A DNA stretch of 64,000 nt from Marinoscillum furvescens DSM 4134 (GCF_003386095.1 NZ_QREG01000014.1:62001-126000); one strand, 5' to 3'; shown: positions 17,837 through 26,869, numbered from the stretch's first letter. The notes: generated by a model not told the origin, from the sequence alone. Numbers and translations: made by a program.

Positions 17837-18134
17837 TAGGGTAATCCAACAAAATATCAAAATTTGAGTCATAAATTTCTAAATCTACAATTCAGCGCCA
17901 ATTCACACCTTGCCATTTACCATCTAGACAAAAACACTGTTTAAAGCCCGTATAAAGCGATTCTCAACACCTCACACCTTTCCTCACACCAAAATTCACT
18001 AGTAAATTATTTTTTTCGCATTCTCATACTGCTTTTAAGGAGTCTTATTACAGTTTACACAACTTGCATACGTTTTCATTTGCAATTTTTATAACACATC
18101 ATTTGGATAAGTCATTGATATCGTGTTACTTGGT

Positions 18135-18150
18135 AACTGGTTAACCAGTT
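18135..18150. promoter_or_regulatory. Probable GntR operator before the multidomain PL7 gene
   Basis: AACTGGTTAACCAGTT is a perfect 16-bp palindrome. It shares the AACTGGT.AACCA core with the site at the gntR start, and another TGGTAAC half-site overlaps its left edge. It lies about 120 bp before the PL7 start codon. Confidence 0.65.
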
Positions 18151-18268
18151 TATGGTACTCCAGAAAATGGAATACCAAACAATTCATTCTTCGAAGAACA
18201 CCTGTAATAGGAGCTTTAACGAGCGTTTTTACCAACATTTTAATTCCAAACCAATCAATAACACAACA

Positions 18269-19996
18269 ATGAAAAAATCGAATGTAAACCAGCACATCGC
18301 AGGAGTCATCATTCTGATGACTACACTGCTGGGCTGCACGGACTCAACCGACGTACAGCCACTCACAGAACCAATGGCTAAACTAGCCGTAAATGATCCA
18401 GTCCCCATTACCAACCCCGGCTTTGAAAGCAGCTGGTCTGGGTGGAATGACACAGATCCATCTTCCATTTCAGGTGTAGCCAACTCGGGTTCTAAATCTG
18501 CAAAGATCACCGGGTCTGGCGGGCGATTTGAACAGTCAGTATCAGTCAGCTCAAACACAGACTATGAACTCACAGCATATGTAAGAGACGAGGGCACCAT
18601 AGGCGTCACAGCCGGTGGCACTACTTATAGTGATGGTGGCAACTTTAGCTCCTGGACCAAGGTGACTGTAAATTTCAACTCAGGGTCGAATTCTTCTGTC
18701 ACTATTTTCGGAGCTTATAATGGTGGCACTGGTCGCTTTGATGATTTTGCCATGATCGAAACAGGCTCTGGTGGAGGTGGATCCGGAGGCGGTAGTGGCA
18801 GTGGCCAACTGTCCGTGGCCTCTGTAAGTGCCAGCGCACATGATGGCAATGTACCTGAAAACACACTAGACGGAAGCCTGAGTACGCGCTGGTCCGCCAA
18901 TGGAAGTGGTCAGTACATTACCTTTGATTTAGGCTCCTCTCAGGATGTAAGCAGTCTCAAGGTGGCGTGGTACAAAGGCGACCAACGATCAGCTTCGTTT
19001 AAAATCAGGCTCGGCAACACTACTTCCTCACTTTCGGATGTTTACGTAGGCAACAGCAGTGGATCTACCCTCAACCTTGAAACTTACGACTTTACTACAA
19101 CGAATGCACGCTATGTGCGCATCACTGGGTTTGGCAACAGCCAAAACACCTGGAACTCGATCACAGAAGTGGAAATATATGGCACTGATGGTGGCTCTGG
19201 AGGCGGAGATGGCGGCTCAGGAGGTGGTGACGGTGGCTCCGGTGGAGGCGGCGGATCTGCCAGTGTACCATCAGATCTTATGGATAACTGTAACCAATGG
19301 AAGATCACATACCCTGATGGCACTGAAGACAAGACATTGTGCAACGAACCAAACAATGAGTACTTCTTCGTAAACGGCACTGGAGACGGCATTGTATTTA
19401 AAGCGCCCATCCGAAGCAACAATGGCACTACACCAAACTCCAGCTACGTTCGCTCAGAATTGCGTGAACGCAAACCCGATGGCAGCTCTGACGTCTACTG
19501 GACCACATCAGGAACGCACGTAGTGTATGTAAAGCAAGCGATCACTCACTTACCTATGAACAAAAACCATCTGGTAGCCACACAAATCCATGGCAACAAA
19601 TCAGAGGGAATTGATGATGCTATGGTTTTGAGACTTGAAGGCAGTCATCTGTTTTTAAGTTTCAATGGTGGACAATTGAGAAGCGACCACACCATAAAAA
19701 CGAACTACAGCCTGGGCACCACGCATGAGGTGATCTTCGAGGTGATCAATGGCAAGCACTACTGCTACTACAGTGAAGATGGGAACCTGAAAAATGCCTA
19801 TGCTAATGGAAGTGCTTCTAGCTACCTGGTGAAAGATGGAAGCAACAACCATGTGATGGACCGGAGTTATGGTGATGCTTACTTCAAAGTGGGCAATTAC
19901 ACCCAAAGTAATGCCGACAGAGAAGGAAGCGATACAGACAACCCTAACAACTATGGAGAAGTGGTGGTCTATGACTTCTATGTTTCGCACAATTAA
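18269..19996 (+). CDS. Multidomain PL7 alginate lyase with two carbohydrate-binding modules, lipoprotein
   Basis: 575 residues from the ATG at 18269, chosen because it gives a lipoprotein signal (MTTLLGC, Cys23). Domains: a CBM4/9-like jelly roll (about 45-165), a Gly/Ser linker, an F5/8 type C (CBM32-like) module (about 180-305), a longer Gly/Ser/Asp linker (about 307-330), and a C-terminal PL7 catalytic domain (335-575) with RSELRE (395-400), QIH (439-441) and YFKVGNYTQSN (538-548). The binding modules and flexible linkers suit attack on solid or cell-wall alginate. It is outside the main operon and reads away from gntR, with a GntR-type operator upstream and a terminator downstream. Binding-module family names are from motif resemblance only. 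Confidence 0.93.
   Translation: MKKSNVNQHIAGVIILMTTLLGCTDSTDVQPLTEPMAKLAVNDPVPITNPGFESSWSGWNDTDPSSISGVANSGSKSAKITGSGGRFEQSVSVSSNTDYELTAYVRDEGTIGVTAGGTTYSDGGNFSSWTKVTVNFNSGSNSSVTIFGAYNGGTGRFDDFAMIETGSGGGGSGGGSGSGQLSVASVSASAHDGNVPENTLDGSLSTRWSANGSGQYITFDLGSSQDVSSLKVAWYKGDQRSASFKIRLGNTTSSLSDVYVGNSSGSTLNLETYDFTTTNARYVRITGFGNSQNTWNSITEVEIYGTDGGSGGGDGGSGGGDGGSGGGGGSASVPSDLMDNCNQWKITYPDGTEDKTLCNEPNNEYFFVNGTGDGIVFKAPIRSNNGTTPNSSYVRSELRERKPDGSSDVYWTTSGTHVVYVKQAITHLPMNKNHLVATQIHGNKSEGIDDAMVLRLEGSHLFLSFNGGQLRSDHTIKTNYSLGTTHEVIFEVINGKHYCYYSEDGNLKNAYANGSASSYLVKDGSNNHVMDRSYGDAYFKVGNYTQSNADREGSDTDNPNNYGEVVVYDFYVSHN
19192..19260 (+). repeat. Gly/Ser/Asp linker repeat in the PL7 gene
   Basis: Tandem GGxGGC-type codon repeats encode GGSGGGDGGSGGGDGGSG, a flexible linker between the CBM32-like module and the catalytic domain. 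A shorter GSGGGGSGGGSGSG linker is at about 18764-18806. Confidence 0.8.
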
Positions 19997-20039
19997 CCAA
20001 AAACCTGTTTGTCAAACCTATTTCCCAACCTAATTTCCC

Positions 20040-20072
20040 GGGTCGCTTCATTTGGAGCGACCCTTGTTTTTT
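20040..20072 (+). terminator. Intrinsic terminator after the multidomain PL7 gene
   Basis: GGGTCGCTTC (20040-20049) pairs with GGAGCGACCC (20054-20063) around an ATTT loop, with one G-U pair, followed by TTGTTTTTT. It lies 44 bp after the PL7 stop codon and ends that transcript. Confidence 0.85.
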
Positions 20073-20118
20073 CATGACTACATAACAAGGCAGGCCATCA
20101 TGATCTAGCTCCTTCTAC

Positions 20119-20126
20119 TATCTTTG
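20119..20126 (+). promoter_or_regulatory. Promoter -7 box of the MFS permease gene
   Basis: TATCTTTG matches TAnnTTTG exactly. It ends 9 bp before the ATG at 20136, so the mRNA would have almost no leader. No clear -33 element was found at the usual distance. Confidence 0.4.
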
Positions 20127-20135
20127 CCCCCTTAT

Positions 20136-21275
20136 ATGGAGCAGAGAACCAAACGCCGCATCGCGCTTAGCGCCTACTTTTTCCTTACGGGTGTAGGGTT
20201 TTCCACATGGACTTCCCGCATTCCCACCATCAAAGAAAACCTCCAAATCAATGAAGCAGAGCTCGGCTCTATCTTATTGGTGATGCCGATAGCCTCTATT
20301 CTGGGACTTCCTCTATCCGGAGTGCTCGTTACCAAATACGAAACGCGCTGGCCTATGCTACTCGGTTTTCTGGCCTATGCCCTTTCTCTATACACCATCG
20401 CCTATGCAGAAACTGTCACGATGTTGGTCATTTCGGTTTTTTTGGTCGCTTTTTTTATGCGTATTGTCAACATCTCCATGAACACCCAGGCAATCACGGT
20501 TCAAAAACTATTCACCAAAAAAATCAATGGATCCTTTCATGCACTATGGAGTCTGGGCGGAATTACCGGAGTAGGTATTACTACCCTACTCATTTGGCTG
20601 GATGTTTCTATGAAAGCCCACTTGTTGTTTTTCACGCTAGTCACCCTTCCTGTTGGATTTTGGGCGTTTACCCGGCTCATCCGAGGTGATCAATCTTCGT
20701 CTGGCAATAAGTTCACAATTCGAAAACCAGACCCGTACATCATGTCACTGGGGCTACTCATCTTATTTGCTGCCATTTGTGAAGGCGGCATGTTTGACTG
20801 GAGTGGAATCTACTTTAAAGAAGTGATTGGCACCGACATATTTACGTTTGGCTTTTTGCTTTTTATGATTTGCATGACCATTTCAAGGTTTATATCCGAC
20901 TGGGTCATTGAGCGGCTTGGCATGAAAGGCACCTTCACTTGCTGTGCTTTATTGATAGGGCTTGGCATTGGCATTGCCGTGGGGTTTCCTTCACTCTACC
21001 CAGCAATGGCAGGCTTTGCGCTAGTAGGGTTTGGCACAGCACCCATCATCCCCATGGCACTTCTTCAGGCAGGAGAGTCAAAAAAGTACAGCACCGGAAT
21101 AGCCGTATCGATTATCGCCACTTATGCTACTTCCGGCATGCTCATAGGGCCTCCCATCATCGGTTACCTTGCCCATGCCATGAACTTGCGTATGGCTTTT
21201 CTTTTTCTGCTCCTGATGGGATTGGGTATGATTCCGGTATCCCGACTCTTTTTCCGAATCAAATCAAAGACCTAA
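20136..21275 (+). CDS. MFS permease (YbjJ-like)
   Basis: About 379 residues with roughly 12 hydrophobic segments. The N-terminus (RIALSAYFFLTGVGFSTWTSRIPTIK) and the following ETRWP region resemble the YbjJ-like branch of the major facilitator superfamily; the substrate is unknown. The start is the ATG at 20136, since the upstream in-frame TTG overlaps a TAnnTTTG box. It is monocistronic, separated from the PL7 gene by a terminator and convergent with the small membrane protein gene. Because of that terminator there is no reason to tie it to alginate use. Confidence 0.85.
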   Translation: MEQRTKRRIALSAYFFLTGVGFSTWTSRIPTIKENLQINEAELGSILLVMPIASILGLPLSGVLVTKYETRWPMLLGFLAYALSLYTIAYAETVTMLVISVFLVAFFMRIVNISMNTQAITVQKLFTKKINGSFHALWSLGGITGVGITTLLIWLDVSMKAHLLFFTLVTLPVGFWAFTRLIRGDQSSSGNKFTIRKPDPYIMSLGLLILFAAICEGGMFDWSGIYFKEVIGTDIFTFGFLLFMICMTISRFISDWVIERLGMKGTFTCCALLIGLGIGIAVGFPSLYPAMAGFALVGFGTAPIIPMALLQAGESKKYSTGIAVSIIATYATSGMLIGPPIIGYLAHAMNLRMAFLFLLLMGLGMIPVSRLFFRIKSKT

Positions 21276-21279
21276 TTCG

Positions 21280-21462
21280 CTACTTTCTTTTCAAAAATTT
21301 ATTTCGAAAAGCCAGTAAGATAAGCGCCACGCCAAGAGCCGTCATTCCATAAAGAATCATTTGTTGACTGGTAGTTGGCTCGGCAGCTATATGTTGATCC
21401 TGTGCAGACCCCACCAACAATACACCTATATTTAGCAGAACGAATAAGCTATATTTTTTCAT
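21280..21462 (-). CDS. Small single-span membrane protein, unknown function
   Basis: 60 residues: an N-terminal hydrophobic signal-like segment (about 4-20), a short polar stretch with AEPTTSQQ, a second hydrophobic helix (about 35-51) and a basic tail NKFLKRK. It starts 23 bp after the stop of the OmpA-family gene on the same strand, so it could be cotranscribed, but a TAnnTTTG match (TACCTTTG, minus strand 21467-21474) almost abuts its ATG and could give a leaderless transcript. No homologue was recognised. The layout (signal, short loop, helix, Lys/Arg anchor) supports a real protein. Confidence 0.55.
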   Translation of the reverse strand: MKKYSLFVLLNIGVLLVGSAQDQHIAAEPTTSQQMILYGMTALGVALILLAFRNKFLKRK

Positions 21463-21485
21463 ATCTCAAAGGTAATGCAGCGCCC

Positions 21486-23582
21486 CTACATGGAGGTAAT
21501 GGTAAACTCCACCCTCCTGTTTCTTTGCCTACCTTCATCCGTTTCATTCTCGGCCACAGGGTTGGCCTCTCCGTATCCTACAGCCTTTAACCTTTGTGCT
21601 GCCACTTTTCGACTCGCTAAATAACTCACTACTGCCGCCGCTCTATTTTGTGACAACAGTTGGTTAGAAGCTTCAGACCCCACATTGTCGGTGTGCCCGC
21701 TGATCTCTATTTGCATCTGTGGGTATTTTTCGAGCAATGCTACAAGCCGATTGAGATCGGCGTGAGAAGCTTCTCGCAAGGTTGCCTTTCCAAAATCAAA
21801 GAAAATATTGTTGATTAACACCGTTTGCCCCACCTCGATTGGGGCTAAATACAGGTTACGCTCTACCTCCTGGTAGGTATCAGCTTCTGCAATGCTTAAG
21901 TTTTCACTTACCGTCACATAATTGTCTTTTGAAGCCAAAAAAGCATATGATTTACCAGAACTCAATACGATCTGATAGGAACCATCAGCAGCCAAAGAAG
22001 TAGCCCTACCCAGCTCACGGTCAGTTTCCAGGTCTGCATAGCGAATTTCGGCAGCAAGAGCCTCATTGGTCTTGGCATTAAGCACTTTGCCATACACGAG
22101 CGTTACAGCCTTAGGTTTTGCAGCTTGTGGTAGCTTTATCTTAAACAGGTCCAGGTCTCCTTCGTAATAGGATTCGGAGACAACATAAGCATAATCACCA
22201 CTTGCAGGCATGGTATAGTATGCATCCCAATTTGGGGTATTGATCTGAGGACCTAGATTGAGCGGTTCGGACCAATTGAGCCAGGTATCATCCAACCTTC
22301 GGGTCATGAAAATATCATTGCTTCCAAATCCTGGGTGCCCACTAGTAGAAAAATAGAGGGTTTGGTCATCTGCTGCCAAAAACGGACTTGCTTCACTGGC
22401 CGGAGTATTGATCACATCACCGATATTTACATGCTCAGACCAGGTGCTATCCTCCTGCAAAAACGACACATAGATATCTTTAGACCCACGAGTATCCTTA
22501 CGCTCTACAGTACTGAGCAGCACCTTTCGTGATGAAGACAAACAACTCTCCGTATAGTCATTGTCGTTGTAATAGTTTTCTACTGATACTTTTTTTGGTA
22601 CGCTCCAGGAGTTATGCTGACGTGTAGCATAGGAAAAACCCGCCCCCGCGCTGCTACCATCTGAATGATAGGTATTTCCTACCAGTAAGGCGTTATTATC
22701 TGGCGTCACACTGATCACAAAATTATGGCTATCATTGTTTATAGGAGCGCCGATATTCTGGGCCGGCTGCCACACTCCATCTATGCGCCTCGAATACCAA
22801 ACATCAGCCATTTCTCCGGAACCTATGTTTTGCGGGTGGTCTTCACGCACAAAATAAAGTGTTTTACCATCTGCTGAAATCACGGGTGTTTTTTCCACAT
22901 ATGGTGAGTTAATCGCATCACCCATATTTTCTTTTACCAGCTGAACGGTATCAGCCCCAGGTACCAGCCGAATATCGCGATATTCCTGGCGTACCTGCAG
23001 ATAATCTACCTTGATTTTCATTTCATTGAAGAGAATAAACCCGACTTTCGGGCCGCGAATATCCAAATCAGATGCATCTATTTTATGCACTACATGGGTA
23101 TTGATGGCAAACAGGATTTCATCGCCCTTTCGAGTCACATTGAGACTGTTTACTTCATTCATCCCACTCACGAAATCACTCTTTTTCCATTCCATATCCG
23201 ATACATATTTCCCCGCTTTGTACCCCGCCACACGATAGTATCCATTGGAGGAGACGACAAAGAAGTTAGCCTCCTGCCCACTACTGGTCGCAAAAAGCAA
23301 TCCGTACCCGTTGTTATCTACACCACTCACCTGCCTGATCTCCACCTCCAAATCATAATCATGATCATACTCCGTATATATGTCTTTATAGAAAAGCCGG
23401 CCACCGCTCTCCGTCTTTTTTGATATGTAATAATGACCTCCACTCAAATAGGAAGCATACTCCTCACGAGCCTCAATACTCCATTGGTTTCGGTTGTCGC
23501 GAAAATCGTCACGAAAGGCTACACGCTGTGCTTCTAATGTGCTTGAAAGGAAAAGTATGAGGGCAAATAATTGGATTTTCAT
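21486..23582 (-). CDS. OmpA-family envelope protein with PD40 propeller
   Basis: 698 residues from the ATG at 23582, chosen because it starts a normal signal peptide (about 1-19). Domains: an N-terminal LamG/DUF1080-like beta sandwich (about 21-200), PD40/WD40-like propeller repeats (about 230-485, with ISADGKTLYF and LAADDQTLYF), a carboxypeptidase-regulatory-like domain (about 495-580) and a C-terminal OmpA peptidoglycan-binding domain (590-697) with FFDFGKATL, SGHTDNVGS (D632) and LSQNRA (R647). It should bridge outer membrane and peptidoglycan. Similar proteins are common in Bacteroidota, some beside type IX secretion genes; none is here. The sandwich domain at the N-terminus is a less common addition. 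Confidence 0.88.
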   Translation of the reverse strand: MKIQLFALILFLSSTLEAQRVAFRDDFRDNRNQWSIEAREEYASYLSGGHYYISKKTESGGRLFYKDIYTEYDHDYDLEVEIRQVSGVDNNGYGLLFATSSGQEANFFVVSSNGYYRVAGYKAGKYVSDMEWKKSDFVSGMNEVNSLNVTRKGDEILFAINTHVVHKIDASDLDIRGPKVGFILFNEMKIKVDYLQVRQEYRDIRLVPGADTVQLVKENMGDAINSPYVEKTPVISADGKTLYFVREDHPQNIGSGEMADVWYSRRIDGVWQPAQNIGAPINNDSHNFVISVTPDNNALLVGNTYHSDGSSAGAGFSYATRQHNSWSVPKKVSVENYYNDNDYTESCLSSSRKVLLSTVERKDTRGSKDIYVSFLQEDSTWSEHVNIGDVINTPASEASPFLAADDQTLYFSTSGHPGFGSNDIFMTRRLDDTWLNWSEPLNLGPQINTPNWDAYYTMPASGDYAYVVSESYYEGDLDLFKIKLPQAAKPKAVTLVYGKVLNAKTNEALAAEIRYADLETDRELGRATSLAADGSYQIVLSSGKSYAFLASKDNYVTVSENLSIAEADTYQEVERNLYLAPIEVGQTVLINNIFFDFGKATLREASHADLNRLVALLEKYPQMQIEISGHTDNVGSEASNQLLSQNRAAAVVSYLASRKVAAQRLKAVGYGEANPVAENETDEGRQRNRRVEFTITSM

Positions 23583-23683
23583 GGCAGTGTATGTTTTGAT
23601 CTCTGTAAAATTAGATTTCGCAGACAAGCAAAAACATACCGTGAAGACGGTATAATGCCCTACCGCGATTTTTTTAGCTCAAC

Positions 23684-23734
23684 TATGTAGTTAACTACAT
23701 ATATTTTCTCTACTTTTATGTAGTTAACTACATA
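23684..23734. promoter_or_regulatory. Two identical 18-bp palindromes, MarR operators
   Basis: TATGTAGTTAACTACATA occurs at 23684-23701 and again at 23717-23734, each a perfect inverted repeat, with centres 33 bp (about three helical turns) apart. The second ends 4 bp before the marR start codon. A TACTTTTA sequence between them (23711-23718) may be the -7 box. Confidence 0.8.
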
Positions 23735-23738
23735 ACTT

Positions 23739-24221
23739 ATGAAAGATTTCGCATTAGAACTTGGCTGCCTTGGATTCACCATGCGCCTAAAACGCCTGGC
23801 AGATGCGCTGATCCAGGACGGAAAGCGCATGTATAAAGAACTTGGGGTAGATATAGAGCCTAACTGGTATGTAATCTTTAGGCTCTTAAAGCGAGAGGGA
23901 GAAATGTCAGTCACAGAAATTTCTGAGCGAATAGGCATGGCTCATCCATCTGTAATAGCGCTCACCAACAAAATGATGAAAGCCGGATACCTCAGCAGCA
24001 ACCAATGCACAGATGACAGCAGGCGCCGATTACTCAACCTTTCTGACAAAGCCCTGGAAGCCCTACCCCAACTAGAAGAAATATGGAATGCTGGCGAACG
24101 GGGTGTCATCAATGCCCTGGAAGGCACCAACACTATGGAGATACTTTCGCTGATAGAGCAACGCTTTAGCGAAAAAGGTTTCCGGGAACGTACCATTGAA
24201 GAACTTAACAAAAACTCATGA
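23739..24221 (+). CDS. MarR family transcriptional regulator
   Basis: 160 residues with a central winged helix (about 40-115, including MSVTEISERIGMAHPSVIALTNKMMKAGYL and the wing TDDSRRRLLNLS) flanked by dimerisation helices. It should repress its own operon through the two upstream palindromes and release on ligand binding. The stop codon overlaps the next ATG by 4 bp, and three further genes follow in the same manner, so the regulator heads a four-gene unit. The ligand is unknown; efflux and acetylation partners suggest a small amine, drug or metabolite. Confidence 0.9.
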   Translation: MKDFALELGCLGFTMRLKRLADALIQDGKRMYKELGVDIEPNWYVIFRLLKREGEMSVTEISERIGMAHPSVIALTNKMMKAGYLSSNQCTDDSRRRLLNLSDKALEALPQLEEIWNAGERGVINALEGTNTMEILSLIEQRFSEKGFRERTIEELNKNS

Positions 24222-24703
24222 ACGCACTTTCAAAAACAGACCTGGCTGTGCAAATACTCCCATTCGAAGAGCGATATGCTTCCGATTTTGCACGACTCAA
24301 TTACGAATGGCTCAACCAATACTTTGAGGTGGAGCCACATGACCGGGAAATGCTCGATGCCCCTAAAGCATATATCATAGAGCGCGGTGGCCATATCTTT
24401 TTTGCCAGATACGGAGAAGAGATTGTGGGCACTGTCGCCCTTATTGTAGAAGATGAAGCCTCTTTTGAACTCGCCAAAATGGGCGTAGACACTAGATATC
24501 GTGGACTTTCAATAGGAAAAAAACTCATTGAGCATACCATTGCGTTTGCTCGAACTACTGATAAGAGTAAACTGGTGCTGGAGTCCAACACTAAACTGGC
24601 GCCAGCACTCAACTTATACATAAAGTCAGGGTTTAAGGTGATCACTCCGAATGAAAACTCGCCCTATACGCGATGCAATATTCGAATGGAGCTCAGCCTA
24701 TGA
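24218..24703 (+). CDS. GNAT family N-acetyltransferase
   Basis: 161 residues of GNAT fold. The acetyl-CoA-binding segment is visible as MGVDTRYRGLSIGKKLIEHTIAFAR (V..RYRG.SIGKKL being the Q/RxxGxG/A type loop), followed by LVLESNTKLAPALNLYIKSGF. It transfers an acetyl group from acetyl-CoA to an unknown amine substrate in the cytoplasm. It overlaps marR and the YgjV gene by 4 bp on each side, so translation is coupled and the substrate is probably the compound sensed by MarR or exported by the EamA protein. Confidence 0.88.
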   Translation: MNALSKTDLAVQILPFEERYASDFARLNYEWLNQYFEVEPHDREMLDAPKAYIIERGGHIFFARYGEEIVGTVALIVEDEASFELAKMGVDTRYRGLSIGKKLIEHTIAFARTTDKSKLVLESNTKLAPALNLYIKSGFKVITPNENSPYTRCNIRMELSL

Positions 24704-24918
24704 GTGCAGAATGGATTGGGTATCTGGCTCTAGGCTTTAGCCTGATGGCCATGGCACACAACAACATCATCAAGCTGAGGGTGCTACATGCGCTCTCAGC
24801 AATTTCTTATGTAGGCTATGGCATCTACCTTGAGGCATTACCTCTTATCATCGGCGGAGTGCTATTTCTGATGATTCATAGCTATCATTTGCTTCGGTTT
24901 AGCAAAAACAAAACATGA
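24700..24918 (+). CDS. YgjV-like small inner-membrane protein
   Basis: 72 residues from the ATG at 24700, which overlaps the GNAT stop codon as ATGA; an earlier in-frame ATG at 24673 would lie inside the GNAT gene. It has about three short hydrophobic helices (LALGFSLMAMA, LHALSAISYVGYGIYL, LIIGGVLFLMIHSY) and resembles the YgjV family of inner-membrane proteins, whose function is unknown. It overlaps the EamA gene by 4 bp. Small size and position suggest a partner of the exporter, which is inference. Confidence 0.7.
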   Translation: MSAEWIGYLALGFSLMAMAHNNIIKLRVLHALSAISYVGYGIYLEALPLIIGGVLFLMIHSYHLLRFSKNKT

Positions 24919-25829
24919 ATACATCTGATCGAATACTGGTCATACTGGCATTTTTTGTCATCTATTTTGTGTGGGGCACTACGTACCTGGCCATCGTGAT
25001 AGGCCTGCATGGCTTCCCTCCTTTCTTCATGGCAGCCATGCGGTTTCTTATTGCTGGCGTGTTGCTAGTAGGGTTTAGCTTATACAAAGGTGAGAAGCTA
25101 CCAGACAGGAGTTCTATCGTAAAAAATGCTATTATCGGTCTTGTAGTACTTACTGGTGGGCAAGGCCTCCTCATTTGGTCTGAGCAGTATATTGCATCAG
25201 GCTATGCTTCTGTGCTCATAGCTACATTACCCATTTGGTTTGTAGTTATGGATCGCCGGCATTGGACATTGTATTTTTCCAACCCATTCATTCTAGCGGG
25301 TATTATCATTGGTTTCGCGGGTATAACCATGCTATTTCGAGATCAACTGGTGAATGGTCAGGAGGATGATGATGTAATGCTTCAGCTACTGGCATCGGTA
25401 GCTGTGCTGGCTGGAGGTATCTGCTGGGTGGGTGGCACACTTTATCACCGCTCTCACCCTGCTCCTGGATCTATGCAGCACAACCTGGGATGGCAACTAC
25501 TGATGGGGGCGGCTATCTGCATGACCATCAGCGGGATCTGCGGGGAGTACCCGGATATTACACTAAGCACAGATATGATGTCGTGGGCTGCAGTGATATA
25601 CCTTGCACTGGCAGGCTCTATTGCCGCATTTATAGCCTACACATGGTTACTGGAGCGGATACCCTCAGCCATAGTAGGTACTTATGCTTATATCAACCCG
25701 GTAGTAGCTGTGTTTTTGGGCTGGCTACTAGCCGATGAAAAGATCACCGCTTTCCAACTTTCTGGAATGTCTGTAGTGCTTGTGAGTGCTATACTGATCA
25801 ATGTCAACCGAAATAAAGTAAGCCGCTAA
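24915..25829 (+). CDS. EamA (DMT superfamily) transporter
   Basis: 304 residues with about ten hydrophobic helices in two EamA repeats (about 10-140 and 155-295). Family features are YFVWGTTYLAIVIGL at the N-terminus and AFIAYTWLLERIPSAIVGTYAYINPVVAVFLGWLL near the C-terminus. Such proteins usually export amino acids, metabolites or drugs. It is the last gene of the MarR operon and its end overlaps the end of cydB by 4 bp on the opposite strand, so the two transcripts meet tail to tail with no room for a terminator. Confidence 0.9.
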   Translation: MNTSDRILVILAFFVIYFVWGTTYLAIVIGLHGFPPFFMAAMRFLIAGVLLVGFSLYKGEKLPDRSSIVKNAIIGLVVLTGGQGLLIWSEQYIASGYASVLIATLPIWFVVMDRRHWTLYFSNPFILAGIIIGFAGITMLFRDQLVNGQEDDDVMLQLLASVAVLAGGICWVGGTLYHRSHPAPGSMQHNLGWQLLMGAAICMTISGICGEYPDITLSTDMMSWAAVIYLALAGSIAAFIAYTWLLERIPSAIVGTYAYINPVVAVFLGWLLADEKITAFQLSGMSVVLVSAILINVNRNKVSR

Positions 25830-26860
25830 TAACTGTTTTCATCCATCTGTACTTTTCCCCTAAAGGTTTTGTACACAAACCCGGTATAAAACGCCACCAA
25901 AGGAGCACCAATAGCCGCCATCAACAACATGATACCCAGAGTCTTTTCACTGGCACTACCATTATGCACGGTAATCGTATATGCAGCGTCAAAAGTAGAC
26001 ATTATGATGGCAGGGTAAAGCTCTATAGCCACCATGATCAGCAGCATAGAAACCGTAATGGATGAAAAAACGAACGACAGGCCATATTTTTTCTTGGTAA
26101 TTAATCTTGGGATATTTGCTATGCTCAAAAAAGCAGCCAGAGGCACAGCAAACAACGCCGGGCTTTCTTTGAAGCGATCTGACAGATGGGGAAAATAAAT
26201 CAATGTGTAAACACTGGTGATGACGAAACTAACGATAAAAAAAATAATGGCCTTTTGGACAAGTGCCGACAGGTGCAAAAACAGCCTGCCTTCTGTTTTC
26301 ATAATGAGGTATATAGCTCCGTGCATCATAAATAGCCCCAATGTACATACTCCTACCATAAAGGCATAAGGGTTCAAAAACTCCAACCAGTTACCAACAT
26401 ATTCGAAGTTTTCGCCAATAGGCATCCCCTGCAACACATTACCCAGCACAATGCCTAGCAGCAATGCCAGTAACACACTCGACAAGCTATAAGCTACATC
26501 CCAACTCTGCCTCCACCAGCGCATAGGCTCCTTGCTACGAAACTCTATAGAGATGGCTCTAAAAATAAGTGAGGTCAAAAACAGCATAAACGGCACATAC
26601 ATGGCCGAAAACACAGTGGCATAAACTACTGGAAACCCGGCAAACAAGGCCCCTCCAGCTATGACTAGCCACACCTCATTTCCGTCCCAAACAGGACCAA
26701 TAGCATTCAGCGCAATACGGCGGTCCTTTTCGGTATTCAAAAACAAATGCCATGCTCCTGCTCCCAGATCAAATCCATCCAGAATGGCGTAACCTGTAAA
26801 CAAACCACCGATAACCAAAAACCACAATGTGGCATAATCTACACCTAAAAATGTCTCCAT
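25826..26860 (-). CDS. cydB: Cytochrome bd oxidase subunit II
   Basis: 344 residues from the ATG at 26860; a TTG three codons upstream abuts the cydA stop but the family begins near METFLGVDYATLWF. About eight to nine transmembrane helices, with the conserved GGLFTGYAILDGFDLGAGA and GPVWDGNEVWLV segments. Subunit II pairs with CydA to form the high-affinity quinol oxidase of the inner membrane, which reduces oxygen at low tension. It follows cydA with a gap of about nine bases. No cydX or cydDC gene was seen nearby. Confidence 0.95.
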   Translation of the reverse strand: METFLGVDYATLWFLVIGGLFTGYAILDGFDLGAGAWHLFLNTEKDRRIALNAIGPVWDGNEVWLVIAGGALFAGFPVVYATVFSAMYVPFMLFLTSLIFRAISIEFRSKEPMRWWRQSWDVAYSLSSVLLALLLGIVLGNVLQGMPIGENFEYVGNWLEFLNPYAFMVGVCTLGLFMMHGAIYLIMKTEGRLFLHLSALVQKAIIFFIVSFVITSVYTLIYFPHLSDRFKESPALFAVPLAAFLSIANIPRLITKKKYGLSFVFSSITVSMLLIMVAIELYPAIIMSTFDAAYTITVHNGSASEKTLGIMLLMAAIGAPLVAFYTGFVYKTFRGKVQMDENSY

Positions 26861-26869
26861 ATTACTCAA

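Larger units (their letters stand above)
17809..18268. other. Divergent control region between gntR and the multidomain PL7 gene
   Basis: This 460-bp gap has no gene. It holds GntR-type palindromes near each end (17821-17836 and 18135-18150) and a 12-bp perfect palindrome TTCTTCGAAGAA at 18187-18198 in the PL7 leader. No full TAnnTTTG promoter box was found on either strand; TATTTTG just right of the gntR operator (minus strand, about 17850-17856) is a shortened match. Confidence 0.5.
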
